From contig NZ_AP018224.1 in NCBI RefSeq assembly GCF_002368035.1, forward strand, positions 1 through 64,000: a DNA stretch of 64,000 nucleotides, read 5' to 3'. The notes beneath the pieces are model-generated. The model ran no database searches. It was not told the origin of the DNA and saw nothing but the letters and a program-made list of their open reading frames with translations. The DNA is from Nostoc linckia NIES-25. GTDB lineage: Bacteria > Cyanobacteriota > Cyanobacteriia > Cyanobacteriales > Nostocaceae. Each line of letters opens with the position of its first letter. The stretch's first letter is position 1. Shown here piece by piece: positions 24,616 through 32,641 of this stretch. The position numbers and the translations under genes are program-made.

Positions 24616-25320
24616 ATGAGGGTGCTGCTAGTCGAAGATGAGCCAGATTTAGGGGCTGCTATCAAGCGCACCTTAAATCAACATAAGTACTTAGTTGACT
24701 GGGTAATGGATGGTACTGAAGCATGGGCTTACTTAGAAAATAGCTCGGCACAGTATACAGTCGCAATTCTCGATTGGATGCTTCCAGGAATTACTGGTTT
24801 AGAATTGTGCAAAAGACTGCGTTACAAAGTCAATCCTCTTCCTATCTTAATGCTAACTGCCAAAGATAGAATGGAAGATAAAGTTGCCGGACTAGATGCA
24901 GGTGCTGATGACTACTTAGTAAAACCATTTAGTATGGTAGAACTGCTAGCACGATTGCGAGCTTTGCAGCGTCGCTCTCCGCATTTTCAACCCCAACAAT
25001 TGACTGTTGGTAACTTGACTCTAGATTATGGCAACAGTACAGTTGTCAGACAAAATACTACGGGTGAACAGCAATCGATTCCTTTAACTAATAAAGAATT
25101 CCAACTATTGGAATATTTGATGAAGCATCCCAACCAGATTGTTACTACTGAACAAATTCGCAATCAAATTTGGGAAGTTAATGCGGAATCCAGTAGCAAT
25201 GTAGTGGCGGCGCAAATACGTTTGTTACGTCGCAAACTCACCCATAGCGACTGTCTTAACCCAATTGAAACTTTGCACGGTATGGGGTATCGTCTTAATT
25301 TCACTAATGAATCACAATAA
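24616..25320 (+). CDS. OmpR/PhoB-family response regulator (CopR/CusR-like)
   Basis: MRVLLVEDEPDLG at 24616 is the usual start of the receiver domain. An ATG at 24568 would add 16 residues. The 234-aa product has a receiver domain with phospho-acceptor Asp in AILDWMLPGITG, the switch Thr in MLTAKDR and the Lys in DYLVKPFS. A winged-helix DNA-binding domain (about 130-230) follows, with NKEFQLLEYLMKHPNQIVTTEQI. Such regulators bind 11-bp-period direct repeats, which fits the TTTCAT-N5-TTTCAT boxes around the island, including two upstream of this gene. The kinase gene overlaps its 3' end by 14 bp. By context it is the copper-type regulator. Confidence 0.92.
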   Translation: MRVLLVEDEPDLGAAIKRTLNQHKYLVDWVMDGTEAWAYLENSSAQYTVAILDWMLPGITGLELCKRLRYKVNPLPILMLTAKDRMEDKVAGLDAGADDYLVKPFSMVELLARLRALQRRSPHFQPQQLTVGNLTLDYGNSTVVRQNTTGEQQSIPLTNKEFQLLEYLMKHPNQIVTTEQIRNQIWEVNAESSSNVVAAQIRLLRRKLTHSDCLNPIETLHGMGYRLNFTNESQ

Positions 25321-26740
25321 GCTGTTTCGGCTCACTCGTATTCGTTTGGCTCTATATTATGCCATTGTTATGGGTTTAATTTTAAGCCTATGTGCATTCG
25401 GTTTTTATCGAGCAGTATTCCATGCCCATGTAGTAGCTTTAGACAGTGAAATCGAGTCTGTAGCGGGGACACTGCACGACAGTATCGAACTCAAACTACA
25501 GTCACCTGGACGTTTGGAACCTTTGGCGCATCAATTATTTCCAAATATAGATAATTGTGGAACTGGGGCTACTAATTGTATTCAACAACAGCTGCATCCT
25601 AAACGTCATCTTCTCGGTATCGTTACTAAAACTAGCTACTATATACGTTTTTTTGATACTTCCGGGAAATTAATTGCTAATGCTGGTTATTATCCAAAGG
25701 GATTACCTAATGTTTTTAATCAAAAAACTTGGCAATTTCTTAAAGATAGTAAAGGCAAAGATTACCATCAAATTACTCTAGCTTTGCATACTCAAAATTA
25801 TCAAGATTGGGGGTATATGCAAGTTGGGCGAAGTTTAGAAGAGTTTAATCATTATTTAGATAGTGTAAAACTAATTTTGGTATTAGGACTGCTAGTTGCA
25901 ATGGGTATGATTGCTGGTGCTAGTTGGTGGCTATCAGGATTAGCTATGCAGCCAATTTATCAATCCTATCGACAAATTCAACAGTTTACAGCAGATGCAG
26001 CACATGAATTACGAACTCCCATAGCTGCAACAGGTGCAACGGTGGAATCAGCACTTTTAATGCCGCAAATAGATGAAGAAGAGACACGAGATATTTTGCA
26101 GACTATACAGCGTCAGAATCAACGACTAACAGCTTTAATTGTTGATTTATTAATGTTGGCACGTATAGATAGACAAACCCAAAAATTACAACGTGAAATT
26201 TGTTGCCTAAATGATATTGTTAGCGATTTGGTTGAGGAATTTGAAGCGATGACAACTGCCGCAGGGGTAAAGCTGAAATCTTTAATACGAGTGCATCAGC
26301 CCCTAAATATTATGGGTAATTCTGACCAACTTTATCGCTTGTTTTCTAATTTAATTGTCAATGCAATTCAATACACACTCAGAGGAGGGGAAGTAACAGT
26401 TCTATTAGATCGCAGCGAACATAATGCCATAATTAAAGTTCAAGATACAGGCATTGGAATTCCAAAACACGAACTCAAGCGAATTTTTGATCGCTTTTAT
26501 CGGGTAAGTAGCGATCGCTCTCGTAGCACTGGTGGTTCTGGTTTGGGACTAGCCATTGTTCAAGCTATTGTTCAAGCACATCAAGGTAAGATAAATGTAC
26601 AAAGCGAATTAGGTAAAGGCAGCACTTTTACAGTTGAATTACCTTTGGATGTTGCTCCACTAAGGAGCGTAGGCGCAGCCCGCCGTAGGCATCGCTCTAT
26701 CTCTCTATTGAAATTGATGTATCGCAATTTACGTAGTTAG
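25307..26740 (+). CDS. sensor histidine kinase (CopS/CusS-like)
   Basis: The ATG at 25307 overlaps the regulator gene by 14 bp and gives 477 aa. Two membrane helices (about 12-33 and 185-208) bracket a periplasmic sensor domain with CGTGATNC. Then come the dimerisation domain with phospho-acceptor His in FTADAAHELRTPIAAT and the ATPase domain with N box NLIVNAIQYT, G1 DTGIGIP, F box FDRFYR and G2 GGSGLGLAIV. The last 30 residues (from LRSVGAARRRHRS) are encoded by a dispersed repeat (about 26657-26700) and do not resemble kinase sequence, so the native C-terminus has been replaced. It should sense periplasmic metal and phosphorylate the regulator. Confidence 0.9.
   Translation: MNHNKLFRLTRIRLALYYAIVMGLILSLCAFGFYRAVFHAHVVALDSEIESVAGTLHDSIELKLQSPGRLEPLAHQLFPNIDNCGTGATNCIQQQLHPKRHLLGIVTKTSYYIRFFDTSGKLIANAGYYPKGLPNVFNQKTWQFLKDSKGKDYHQITLALHTQNYQDWGYMQVGRSLEEFNHYLDSVKLILVLGLLVAMGMIAGASWWLSGLAMQPIYQSYRQIQQFTADAAHELRTPIAATGATVESALLMPQIDEEETRDILQTIQRQNQRLTALIVDLLMLARIDRQTQKLQREICCLNDIVSDLVEEFEAMTTAAGVKLKSLIRVHQPLNIMGNSDQLYRLFSNLIVNAIQYTLRGGEVTVLLDRSEHNAIIKVQDTGIGIPKHELKRIFDRFYRVSSDRSRSTGGSGLGLAIVQAIVQAHQGKINVQSELGKGSTFTVELPLDVAPLRSVGAARRRHRSISLLKLMYRNLRS
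26657..26700. repeat. dispersed repeat forming the kinase C-terminus
   Basis: The sequence around CTAAGGAGCGTAGGCGCAGC and CCGCCGTAGGCATCGCTC is G+C-rich and of the repeat class seen elsewhere in this window. It is translated as an Arg-rich tail of the histidine kinase. Confidence 0.6.
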
Positions 26741-26810
26741 TTAGAAATAAGATTTTTTACCTAATACGAAGTTGCCAAAGATAGTATTGTTACATTCTAT
26801 TTGGTATAAA

Positions 26811-27689
26811 TTAAACAGCATCGATCCAAAAATCAGCTGTGACGATTTTGCCATTGCGATTAAACTGACCCCAGAGCTTATACTTTCCTGGTTGAGGAAA
26901 GCTAGTCATAAAATGAACCTGTCCAGCAGGAGCATCTTTTAGCGCGTGAGCATGAATGTAATCTGCTGCTGTTAATGAGGTTGACTGTCGCAGGATAACT
27001 AAATGTCCTTTTTCTCCTAAGTATGGCTGCAAGTCTGTAAGCGGTTGATTGTTAGAAGCATCTTGTAATTTAAACATTAAACTGACTTCTTTACCCACTT
27101 TCACAGTAGGTTCAGAAACAGCAAGATTGACTTTAATATCATTGAACGTTTTACTGCGATTTAGGTTAATTTCTGGGGCTGCAATACTGTTTCCAGGAAC
27201 TTGTGTTTTCAACACTGAGACTTGTTCTGTTTGACCAGCAGGTTTGTAGTCACTAAAAAATGTGTAATTGCCTGCTTGCGGAAAACTGGCTGTAACTTCA
27301 AACTGCCCATTTTCTTTATATGTGGGATGAAGATGACTAAAAAACTGAAGATCATCACTGACAAGAATGAGGTGCATGAGCTTTTCTTGGAAAGTGTCAA
27401 ACTTTGCTATTGCTTTCCCATCCGAATCTTGAACACCAATTACTATCGGAATATTTTTATTAGGTGTAATAATGCTTGGGACTTTAAGTTTTGCCTGGGT
27501 AAATGCTTTCTTCCCATCACCTGTGCCATTTGTTGAATGTTCTCTGTGATTTATATCACCCATAGAATGTTCTTCATGCTGATCTGTGTCAGCAGATATT
27601 GGTTTTCCTTCGTCTCTAAGTAATAAGGAGCAACTTTGAATTAGTATCAAAGTAGTAGTTATAGCAATTGTATTCAGAAATCGATTCAT
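26811..27689 (-). CDS. copper-locus periplasmic lipoprotein with two Ig-like/YtkA-like domains
   Basis: The product is 292 aa with a lipoprotein signal (LILIQSC) and a His-rich segment (HEEHSMGDINHREHS). Two similar beta-sandwich halves follow. The first contains KLMHLILVSDDLQFFSHLHP with YTFFSDYKPAG. The second has GHLVILRQSTSL, YIHAHAL, and FPQPGKYKLWGQF. HxHP and HAHA motifs of this type are common in proteins encoded next to copper efflux genes and probably bind metal in the periplasm. No TTTCAT box was found nearby, so it may be expressed separately or from a longer transcript. The family name is not certain. Confidence 0.65.
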   Translation of the reverse strand: MNRFLNTIAITTTLILIQSCSLLLRDEGKPISADTDQHEEHSMGDINHREHSTNGTGDGKKAFTQAKLKVPSIITPNKNIPIVIGVQDSDGKAIAKFDTFQEKLMHLILVSDDLQFFSHLHPTYKENGQFEVTASFPQAGNYTFFSDYKPAGQTEQVSVLKTQVPGNSIAAPEINLNRSKTFNDIKVNLAVSEPTVKVGKEVSLMFKLQDASNNQPLTDLQPYLGEKGHLVILRQSTSLTAADYIHAHALKDAPAGQVHFMTSFPQPGKYKLWGQFNRNGKIVTADFWIDAV

Positions 27690-27732
27690 TGATTTTGCTC
27701 CATTTTTTAATGATTGAAGTTATTCAAAAGTC

Positions 27733-27927
27733 TTAATTAATCTGGGGAGTTAATATCGCAAGCATTAGAACCACAACTTTGAGTTGCCAAGGTGCTAATA
27801 TTAAACTGAAAATTAGGCAAGCAACTGTAGATAAACTTGTTAATTCTGCCATGTCGTCAGTAGGATTTTTAAACAGATAACTAACTGCTAAACCAATCGT
27901 CAGTGGAATCAGAAAAAGCAAACTCAT
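27733..27927 (-). CDS. small two-helix membrane protein (64 aa)
   Basis: The ATG at 27927, preceded by AGGAG, begins MSLLFLIPLTIGLAVSYLF. A second hydrophobic segment is VVVLMLAILTP; the two are joined by an acidic loop (NPTDDMAELTS) and a third weakly hydrophobic stretch. I do not recognise a family. It follows the truncated copZ-like frame (28057-27992) under a MerR promoter at 28137-28168, so it may be a metal-induced membrane protein. A TTG start at 27999 would add 24 residues of copZ-downstream sequence and is less likely. Confidence 0.55.
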   Translation of the reverse strand: MSLLFLIPLTIGLAVSYLFKNPTDDMAELTSLSTVACLIFSLILAPWQLKVVVLMLAILTPQIN

Positions 27928-27991
27928 ACAAGTCACATCTCTCCTAAAAGCAGAAGGACTTTTATAAAATGAATATTTGACTATCAGCAGT

Positions 27992-28057
27992 TCATCCAAT
28001 GCTGACTTTCGCGCAAGCAGAACAAGCCAGTTTGGGAACTGTTAGTTGCAGCGTCAT
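27992..28057 (-). pseudogene. truncated copZ-like heavy-metal-associated domain
   Basis: The ATG at 28057 begins MTLQLTVPKLACSACAKVSI and stops after 21 residues. It matches the first 18 residues of the intact CopZ at 34976 (MTFQLTVPNMACSACGETI), including the CxxC copper site, but lacks the rest of the ferredoxin-like fold. The promoter upstream (28137-28168) is of MerR type. So this is the left end of a second copZ copy, cut off at or near the start of the small membrane protein gene. Confidence 0.75.
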
Positions 28058-28136
28058 AGTGTTAAATTCCTTAATGAGGGAAACTAATTTTCTGAAAATC
28101 GTTGAATAGATATACTTAATCTACTCAACTAAAATT

Positions 28137-28168
28137 AGTTTAATCTCTCCAGCTTATGGGAGAGTCAA
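28137..28168 (-). promoter_or_regulatory. MerR-type promoter before the truncated copZ
   Basis: On the minus strand: TTGACT (28168-28163), a 20-bp spacer CTCCCATAAGCTGGAGAGAT with an imperfect dyad, and TAAACT (28142-28137). It lies 80 bp before the copZ remnant and should respond to the MerR regulator encoded just upstream, which is now disrupted. Confidence 0.75.
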
Positions 28169-28293
28169 TAGGTAAAATTAAAAAAAACAACTAATTTCTT
28201 TATCAATTGATTTCTATCAATAAAAAATCAGTATATCAACTTAGCTTAATGCGTTGATATACTGATAAAAAATTAAATTAACAGCTTGATTGT

Positions 28294-28545
28294 TTAATTT
28301 CTTTCAATAATAGGACAAATTGTTTTTTCAGGATTTTCAGGTATGGTTTCCCAACCAGAAACTAATCCTGATAATTCTTGTCTCAAAATAAGTAATTGAT
28401 GAATTTGTTCATCAATAGCTTTAATCTTATCTTCTAGTTTAATTTTTATATGCTCACAGGGTAATTCCCCTCCATCATGAACATTTAAAAATTCCTTAAT
28501 CTCTGACAAGCTTAATCCTAAGCTTTGAGCGCGTTTAATAAAGTG
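28294..28545 (-). pseudogene. MerR-family regulator, C-terminal part (separated by an IS)
   Basis: In frame with the target duplication, this codes for HFIKRAQSLGLSLSEIKEFL, then CEHIKIKLEDKI and the C-terminal CPIIE. This is the dimerisation helix and metal-binding loop of the ZntR/CueR/PbrR branch. The CEH and CPII cysteines are candidate metal ligands. Joined to the N-terminal part at 29625-29801 after removal of the IS903-like element and one duplicate, it restores a 142-aa protein of normal family length. An internal ATG could express only a 71-aa fragment without DNA-binding domain. Confidence 0.85.
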
Positions 28546-28554
28546 CAGTCGCTC
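28546..28554. repeat. 9-bp target-site duplication, left copy
   Basis: CAGTCGCTC, repeated exactly at 29625-29633 on the far side of the IS903-like element. A 9-bp duplication is typical of this group. Confidence 0.9.
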
Positions 28555-29624
28555 GGCGTTGTTGCGTGAATAGGCAAAATGGTAAATTTACTTATAGCCG
28601 ATGTTTTCGAGCCGCCTAACCCTGCATATGAAGACGAAAGCCCAGTACAAAGTTAAGAATTGGAACGCTTATGATGCTGCCCTCAAGCAACGAGGCAGTA
28701 TAACTTTTTGGGTGAACGAAGAAATCATCGAGCAGTGGCGCAATCAGCAAAAAACCGGGAAAAAGGGGGCATCGAATCATTACAGTGATGTGGCAATCGC
28801 CACTATGGGAACAATCCAATCGGTGTTTCATTTACCAGGGCGACAAGCAGAGGGGTTTTTAGAATCGCTGTTCACGCTCATGGGAATTGAGCTAGAAGTA
28901 CCAGACCATTCCACGCTGTCTCGTCGTTTGAGCAAGTTGTCTGTGGAACTACCAGTTATCCCAAAAGACAAAGCTGTTCATGTGGTAGTGGATTCAACTG
29001 GTGTAAAAGTCTATGGTGAAGGTGAGTGGAAAGTCCGCACACATGGAGTAGGAAAACGACGGACGTGGAGGAAGTTGCATCTAGGCGTTGACTGTGAAAG
29101 CGGCGAAATTCTGGGTGCGGTGGTGACTACTAATGATATGGCTGATTGCGAGGTACTGCCTGACATATTGGAGCAGATTGAGCAACCGATAGAACAAGTA
29201 TCTGGTGATGGTGGCTATGATACAAAAGGTTGTTACGACACCATTTCACAACACGGGGCCAAAGCCATAATTCCACCGCGTAGCAACGCCAAAATCCAAC
29301 AACACACCAACAATGAAACACACTTCCATCCCAGAGATGAAAATCTGCGACGAGTGAATCAAGTTGGGCGCAAGCAATGGAAACAAGAGAGTGGATATCA
29401 TCGCCGTTCATTATCCGAGACAGCTATATTTCGACTCAAAACCATTTTTGGTGGTAAGTTACGACGACGCTTTTTTAACAATCAAGCTGTCGAGCTATTT
29501 CTACAGTGTGCCGCCCTTAACCGCATGATCCAGTTGGGCAAGCCAGACAGTTACAAAGTAGACAACTAACTTCTGTTCTAGTACCAGATTGGTGTGTCTT
29601 TTTTTTCTTTCATGCAACAAAGCC
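28555..29624 (+). mobile_element. IS5-family insertion sequence, IS903-like, inside merR
   Basis: The element is 1070 bp. Its outer ends are GGCGTTGTTGCGTGAA (left) and, on the minus strand, GGCTTTGTTGCATGAAAG (right). They agree at most positions and match the GGCTTTGTTG ends typical of the IS903 group. The 9-bp duplication is intact. One transposase gene is inside. Intact duplications indicate a recent insertion. It separates the DNA-binding from the metal-binding half of merR. Confidence 0.9.
28628..29569 (+). CDS. IS5/IS903-family transposase
   Basis: The ATG at 28628 (MKTKAQYKVKNWNAYDAALK) gives 313 aa. An upstream ATG at 28601 adds nine residues. DDE catalytic residues are in VVVDSTGVKVYG (first Asp), VSGDGGYDTKG (second Asp) and YHRRSLSETAIFRLK (the Glu of the Y-x2-R-x3-E-x6-K signature). 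The length is normal and the frame unbroken, so the element may be active. Confidence 0.92.
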   Translation: MKTKAQYKVKNWNAYDAALKQRGSITFWVNEEIIEQWRNQQKTGKKGASNHYSDVAIATMGTIQSVFHLPGRQAEGFLESLFTLMGIELEVPDHSTLSRRLSKLSVELPVIPKDKAVHVVVDSTGVKVYGEGEWKVRTHGVGKRRTWRKLHLGVDCESGEILGAVVTTNDMADCEVLPDILEQIEQPIEQVSGDGGYDTKGCYDTISQHGAKAIIPPRSNAKIQQHTNNETHFHPRDENLRRVNQVGRKQWKQESGYHRRSLSETAIFRLKTIFGGKLRRRFFNNQAVELFLQCAALNRMIQLGKPDSYKVDN

Positions 29625-29801
29625 CAGTCGCTCCAAAACATCAGAGTTAAATAATCTAAATCCACCTTCCGTTCTTGCTGATGATTTGAGTAGTCCTAGC
29701 TCCTCATAGTAGCGAATAGTTTTAATAGGTACACCGCTAGACTTGGCAACATTACCAATGAGTTTTGGCTCTTCTTGGACTAGCATATTTAGCTGCTCCA
29801 T
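29625..29801 (-). pseudogene. MerR-family regulator, N-terminal part (separated by an IS)
   Basis: The ATG at 29801 begins MEQLNMLVQEEPKLIGNVAK, then SSGVPIKTIRYYEELGLLKS and RTEGGFRLFNSDVLERL, the winged helix-turn-helix of MerR proteins (IRYYEELGLL is diagnostic). The frame runs into the insertion sequence and stops within it (29610). The continuation is at 28545. The gene's own MerR-type promoter lies upstream at 29824-29855, so it was probably autoregulated. Loss of the metal-binding half should make the product unable to activate the CTCCAG promoters. Confidence 0.88.
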
Positions 29802-29823
29802 GTTAAATAAGTTTATTTACCTT

Positions 29824-29855
29824 ATCTTAAACTCTCCAGCTAGCTGGAGAGTCAA
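29824..29855 (-). promoter_or_regulatory. MerR-type promoter of merR itself
   Basis: Minus strand: TTGACT (29855-29850), a 20-bp spacer with the perfect dyad CTCCAGCTAGCTGGAG, and TAAGAT (29829-29824). This is the best-conserved of the five operators and lies 22 bp before the start codon. Confidence 0.85.
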
Positions 29856-29959
29856 GCAGAGACAGTATCATTTTGCTAACTATTTGCTATTTAAGGGATC
29901 AAACTGACTTGCCTAGTTAATACCAAGTTTTCGGTATGCTTACAAATCGCATGTATCGT

Positions 29960-30922
29960 TCATCTAGAGACTTGAGTAGACGCTCTTTCTTGATTAGCAT
30001 CTCCTGCTTGTACGGCGATCGCACCATGAAACATATTCATGCCACAGCTAAAAGCATATTCGCCTGTTTTTTCAGGTGTAAACTCAATAGATGTCAATTT
30101 ATTGAGTGGTAGCTCGGCAGCAATGCCAAAATCAGGAATTAATACTTCTGCAAGACAATTACTGGGATTTTCGCGCAAAAAGTTAAGTTGAACTCTTTGC
30201 CCTGCTTTCACGACAACATGATTCGGTGTATAACCTTTATCCACTTTGATTGTAACCTTCTGAATTCCTTGCTCTACAGTCGGTTGCAAAGATGGAATTT
30301 CTACGGTTGTTTCATTTTGGTGAATTGAAGTTGAGGAACTGAGTTGAGGTTCTGCCATTATTTCATACTCCTTTAAAGCTGTTGATTGAGTGTTTGAAGC
30401 TTCGGCTCGGATTTCACCACGAAACATGTTCATGCCGCAGGTAAAGACATAATTTCCGGCTTGTTTGGGTGTAAATTCCACAGCGGTCACTTGATTGAGC
30501 GGTAAATCTACGGCAATATGAAAGTCTGGAATTAGCACTTGCTCCAAGCAACTGCTGGGATCTCTGCGGTCAAAGAAAAGCCGCACGGGTTTTCCTACTT
30601 CCACGACAATCCGACTTGGCTCGTATCCACCATCAACGGTGACGGTTACTTCCTGAATACCCTCACCTGCTGCAACTGCCTTTTGGGACTTGGGTTTACT
30701 GAGCAAGAACCACCAAAGTTCTAAGCCAATCAGCCCCAATCCACCAAGCGTAACTGCAACTTTGTTTCCTAACGGCTGTTCAATGCGTTGAAATTGACTT
30801 GTTGACTCTGTTTGAGATGAGTGGGTTTCATGGGATACTTGGGCGATTGCTTTACCAGAAGCAAGTCCTAACACAACTCCTAGACTTGCAATATTACCGA
30901 TAATTGCTGTTTTATTCATCAT
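29960..30922 (-). CDS. double cupredoxin-domain copper protein, membrane-anchored
   Basis: The product is 320 aa. A signal-like helix (residues 5-27) and a second membrane helix (VAVTLGGLGLIGLELWWFLL, about 54-73) precede two cupredoxin-like domains (about 85-170 and 215-305). Each has DPSSCLEQVLIPDF or NPSNCLAEVLIPDF, an AGNYVFTCGMNMFRG or TGEYAFSCGMNMFHG loop, and Cys/Met residues as candidate copper ligands. His ligands of blue plastocyanins are not conserved, so Cu(I) binding is more likely than electron transfer. The gene lies 91 bp downstream of the copA stop and was presumably part of the copZ-copA operon before that was split by two insertion sequences. Confidence 0.8.
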   Translation of the reverse strand: MMNKTAIIGNIASLGVVLGLASGKAIAQVSHETHSSQTESTSQFQRIEQPLGNKVAVTLGGLGLIGLELWWFLLSKPKSQKAVAAGEGIQEVTVTVDGGYEPSRIVVEVGKPVRLFFDRRDPSSCLEQVLIPDFHIAVDLPLNQVTAVEFTPKQAGNYVFTCGMNMFRGEIRAEASNTQSTALKEYEIMAEPQLSSSTSIHQNETTVEIPSLQPTVEQGIQKVTIKVDKGYTPNHVVVKAGQRVQLNFLRENPSNCLAEVLIPDFGIAAELPLNKLTSIEFTPEKTGEYAFSCGMNMFHGAIAVQAGDANQERASTQVSR

Positions 30923-30933
30923 TGAAAAAGCTC

Positions 30934-31014
30934 CTATGCGATCGCTCCTGAAATTACACCAAGCAGAAATCCAAATCCTGCTAAACTGCCAAAAAATATC
31001 ACTTTATTGAGCAT
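30934..31014 (-). CDS. 26-aa single-helix microprotein between copA and the cupredoxin
   Basis: An ATG at 31014 (MLNKVIFFGSLAGFGFLLGV, ending ISGAIA) follows a strong AGAGGAAAT ribosome site. A second ATG at 31020 adds two residues. The peptide is one hydrophobic helix and resembles the signal region of the neighbouring cupredoxin (NKTAIIGNIASLGVVLGLAS). It starts 12 bp after the copA stop codon and ends 12 bp before the cupredoxin start. It may be a genuine small membrane protein of the pump operon or a truncated duplicate of the cupredoxin's signal sequence. Confidence 0.5.
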   Translation of the reverse strand: MLNKVIFFGSLAGFGFLLGVISGAIA

Positions 31015-31025
31015 TACCATTTCCT

Positions 31026-31199
31026 CTAGCCAAGTGTTTTAGGTTGAAAGTTACGTAGACGTAGAGCATTGCTGACAACAGAAACCGAGCTAAATGCCAT
31101 TGCTGCACCGGCAATGATAGGGTTAAGCAACCAACCAAAGATAGGGAATAAAATACCTGCGGCGATAGGAATGCCAGCAACGTTGTAGATGAAGGCGAA
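31026..31199 (-). pseudogene. copA: copA, C-terminal part (cut off by an IS66-like element)
   Basis: The frame encodes FAFIYNVAGIPIAAGILFPI, then IIAGAAMAFSSVSVVSNALR and the C-terminus RNFQPKTLG. These are the last two membrane helices of a Cu(I) P1B-type ATPase, including the YN and MAxSSxSVVxNALRL metal-binding residues. With the duplication it joins in frame to the N-terminal part ending at 32642, giving a 753-aa protein. Without these helices the metal-transport site is incomplete. Confidence 0.88.
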
Positions 31200-31207
31200 G
31201 AATAAGT

Positions 31208-32641
31208 GTAATTGCTCAACCCCCTTGACAGGAGGCAAAGATAGAGGTTAGCTGAAAGAATGGAAAAACTGCCTGACCTAAAGCAACTATCGAACGAAGC
31301 GAAAGAAGCCTTGATAGTGGAACTGTGGCAGGAAATCGAAAAACTAAAAACCGCATTAGAAGCCGCCAAAAATCAAAATTCATCACCGACCAAAACAAGC
31401 AAAAACTCGAGCACTCCCCCTTCAATTGGATTCAAGAAGGACATAAAACCTTCAAAAATACAAGGGGTAAAAAGACAAGCAAGTGTTGGACGAGTCGGAG
31501 GGGGAAGAGAATTACACCCGAATCCTGACCAAATAATCATTTCACAAGTCAAGAGTTGCCCCCATTGTGGGGAGGAAGTTAGAACTGAACAGCAAAAATT
31601 GCTTGCAATCTACGAAAAAATAGAACTACCACTAATTCGACCAATTATCAGCAGAATCGAACGGTATGGTGGTCACTGTGCTTGTTGTCAAAAAGACTAT
31701 GTTGCACCTGTGCCATTAGGAATGGAACCTGGTTCCCCGTTTGGCAGTTCAATTCAAAGTTTGGCAACCTATCTACGCTATACCCATGCCATCAGCTACG
31801 AACGACTATCGCAACTATTTTTACAAGTCTTTGGGCTAGAGATATCAGAAGGAGCGATCGCTAATTTATTCGAGACAGTCAAAACTCGTTTAGATGACCA
31901 AGTTACAGAGATACTCCAACGCTTGCAGCGTTCAAAATTAATTTGTTCAGACGAAACAGGTGCCAGAGTCAACGGTCAAAATCAATGGGAGTGGGTCTTC
32001 CAGAACCAAGAAGTTTGTCTGCACGTTATCCGTCCTAGTCGTGGAGCTGGAGTAATTAAGGAAATTTTGGGAGAACATCGCCCTGATATTTGGGTATCAG
32101 ACTTATTCAGTGCCCAAAAAAATCATCCAGCGCATCAGTGGCAGGTTTGTCTAGCGCACCAATTGCGTGATTGCCAGTATGCGATTGATGCGGGTGACAC
32201 CGTTTTTGCACCAACGATGAAGAAGTTATTGTTGAGAGCTTTTGTCATTCACCGCCGAAGTGAACGATTAAGCAATTCAACGCTTTACCAATATCGTTGT
32301 GATTTGAAACGAAGGTTGGCAAAAGCTTTGGATTTAGAGCCAGATCATGATGATGGCATCCGTCTACGTAAACGTTATGGTTCTATCAAAGATCACTTGT
32401 TTGTTTTCCTTGAGGATGCTTCGATTCCACCAACGAATAATTCCAGTGAGCAAGCTATTCGCATGAGTACGGTGTTTCGCAAGGTAACAAATTGCTTCCG
32501 TTCTCAATGGGGGCGAGATTTGTTTGCTGCTGTTCGTTCTGTTGTTAATACAGGCAAGCGTCAAGGTTTGACTGCTTATCAAGCTATCCAGAAAGCTCTT
32601 TCTACTAACGGCTCTCTTTTTAGCCCTAGTTGAGCAATTAC
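31208..32641 (+). mobile_element. IS66-like insertion sequence (single-transposase type) inside copA
   Basis: The element is 1434 bp with terminal inverted repeats GTAATTGCTCAAC (left) and its exact reverse complement at the right end. It is flanked by an 8-bp direct duplication GAATAAGT (31200-31207 and 32642-32649), as expected for IS66. It carries only the tnpC-type transposase, without the tnpA/tnpB accessory genes of classical IS66. It is inserted in the codons for NIRQNLF of copA, opposite to that gene. Confidence 0.92.
31260..32633 (+). CDS. IS66-family transposase (TnpC type)
   Basis: The product is 457 aa. An N-terminal coiled coil (LWQEIEKLKTALEAAKNQ) precedes a zinc-finger-like region (CPHCGEE...CACCQKDY) and the IS66 catalytic core: LICSDETGARV with the first Asp, PDIWVSDLFSAQ with the second and IPPTNNSSEQAIRMSTVFRK with the Glu. 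The frame is intact and of normal length. The ATG follows AGAGG. Confidence 0.92.
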   Translation: MEKLPDLKQLSNEAKEALIVELWQEIEKLKTALEAAKNQNSSPTKTSKNSSTPPSIGFKKDIKPSKIQGVKRQASVGRVGGGRELHPNPDQIIISQVKSCPHCGEEVRTEQQKLLAIYEKIELPLIRPIISRIERYGGHCACCQKDYVAPVPLGMEPGSPFGSSIQSLATYLRYTHAISYERLSQLFLQVFGLEISEGAIANLFETVKTRLDDQVTEILQRLQRSKLICSDETGARVNGQNQWEWVFQNQEVCLHVIRPSRGAGVIKEILGEHRPDIWVSDLFSAQKNHPAHQWQVCLAHQLRDCQYAIDAGDTVFAPTMKKLLLRAFVIHRRSERLSNSTLYQYRCDLKRRLAKALDLEPDHDDGIRLRKRYGSIKDHLFVFLEDASIPPTNNSSEQAIRMSTVFRKVTNCFRSQWGRDLFAAVRSVVNTGKRQGLTAYQAIQKALSTNGSLFSPS

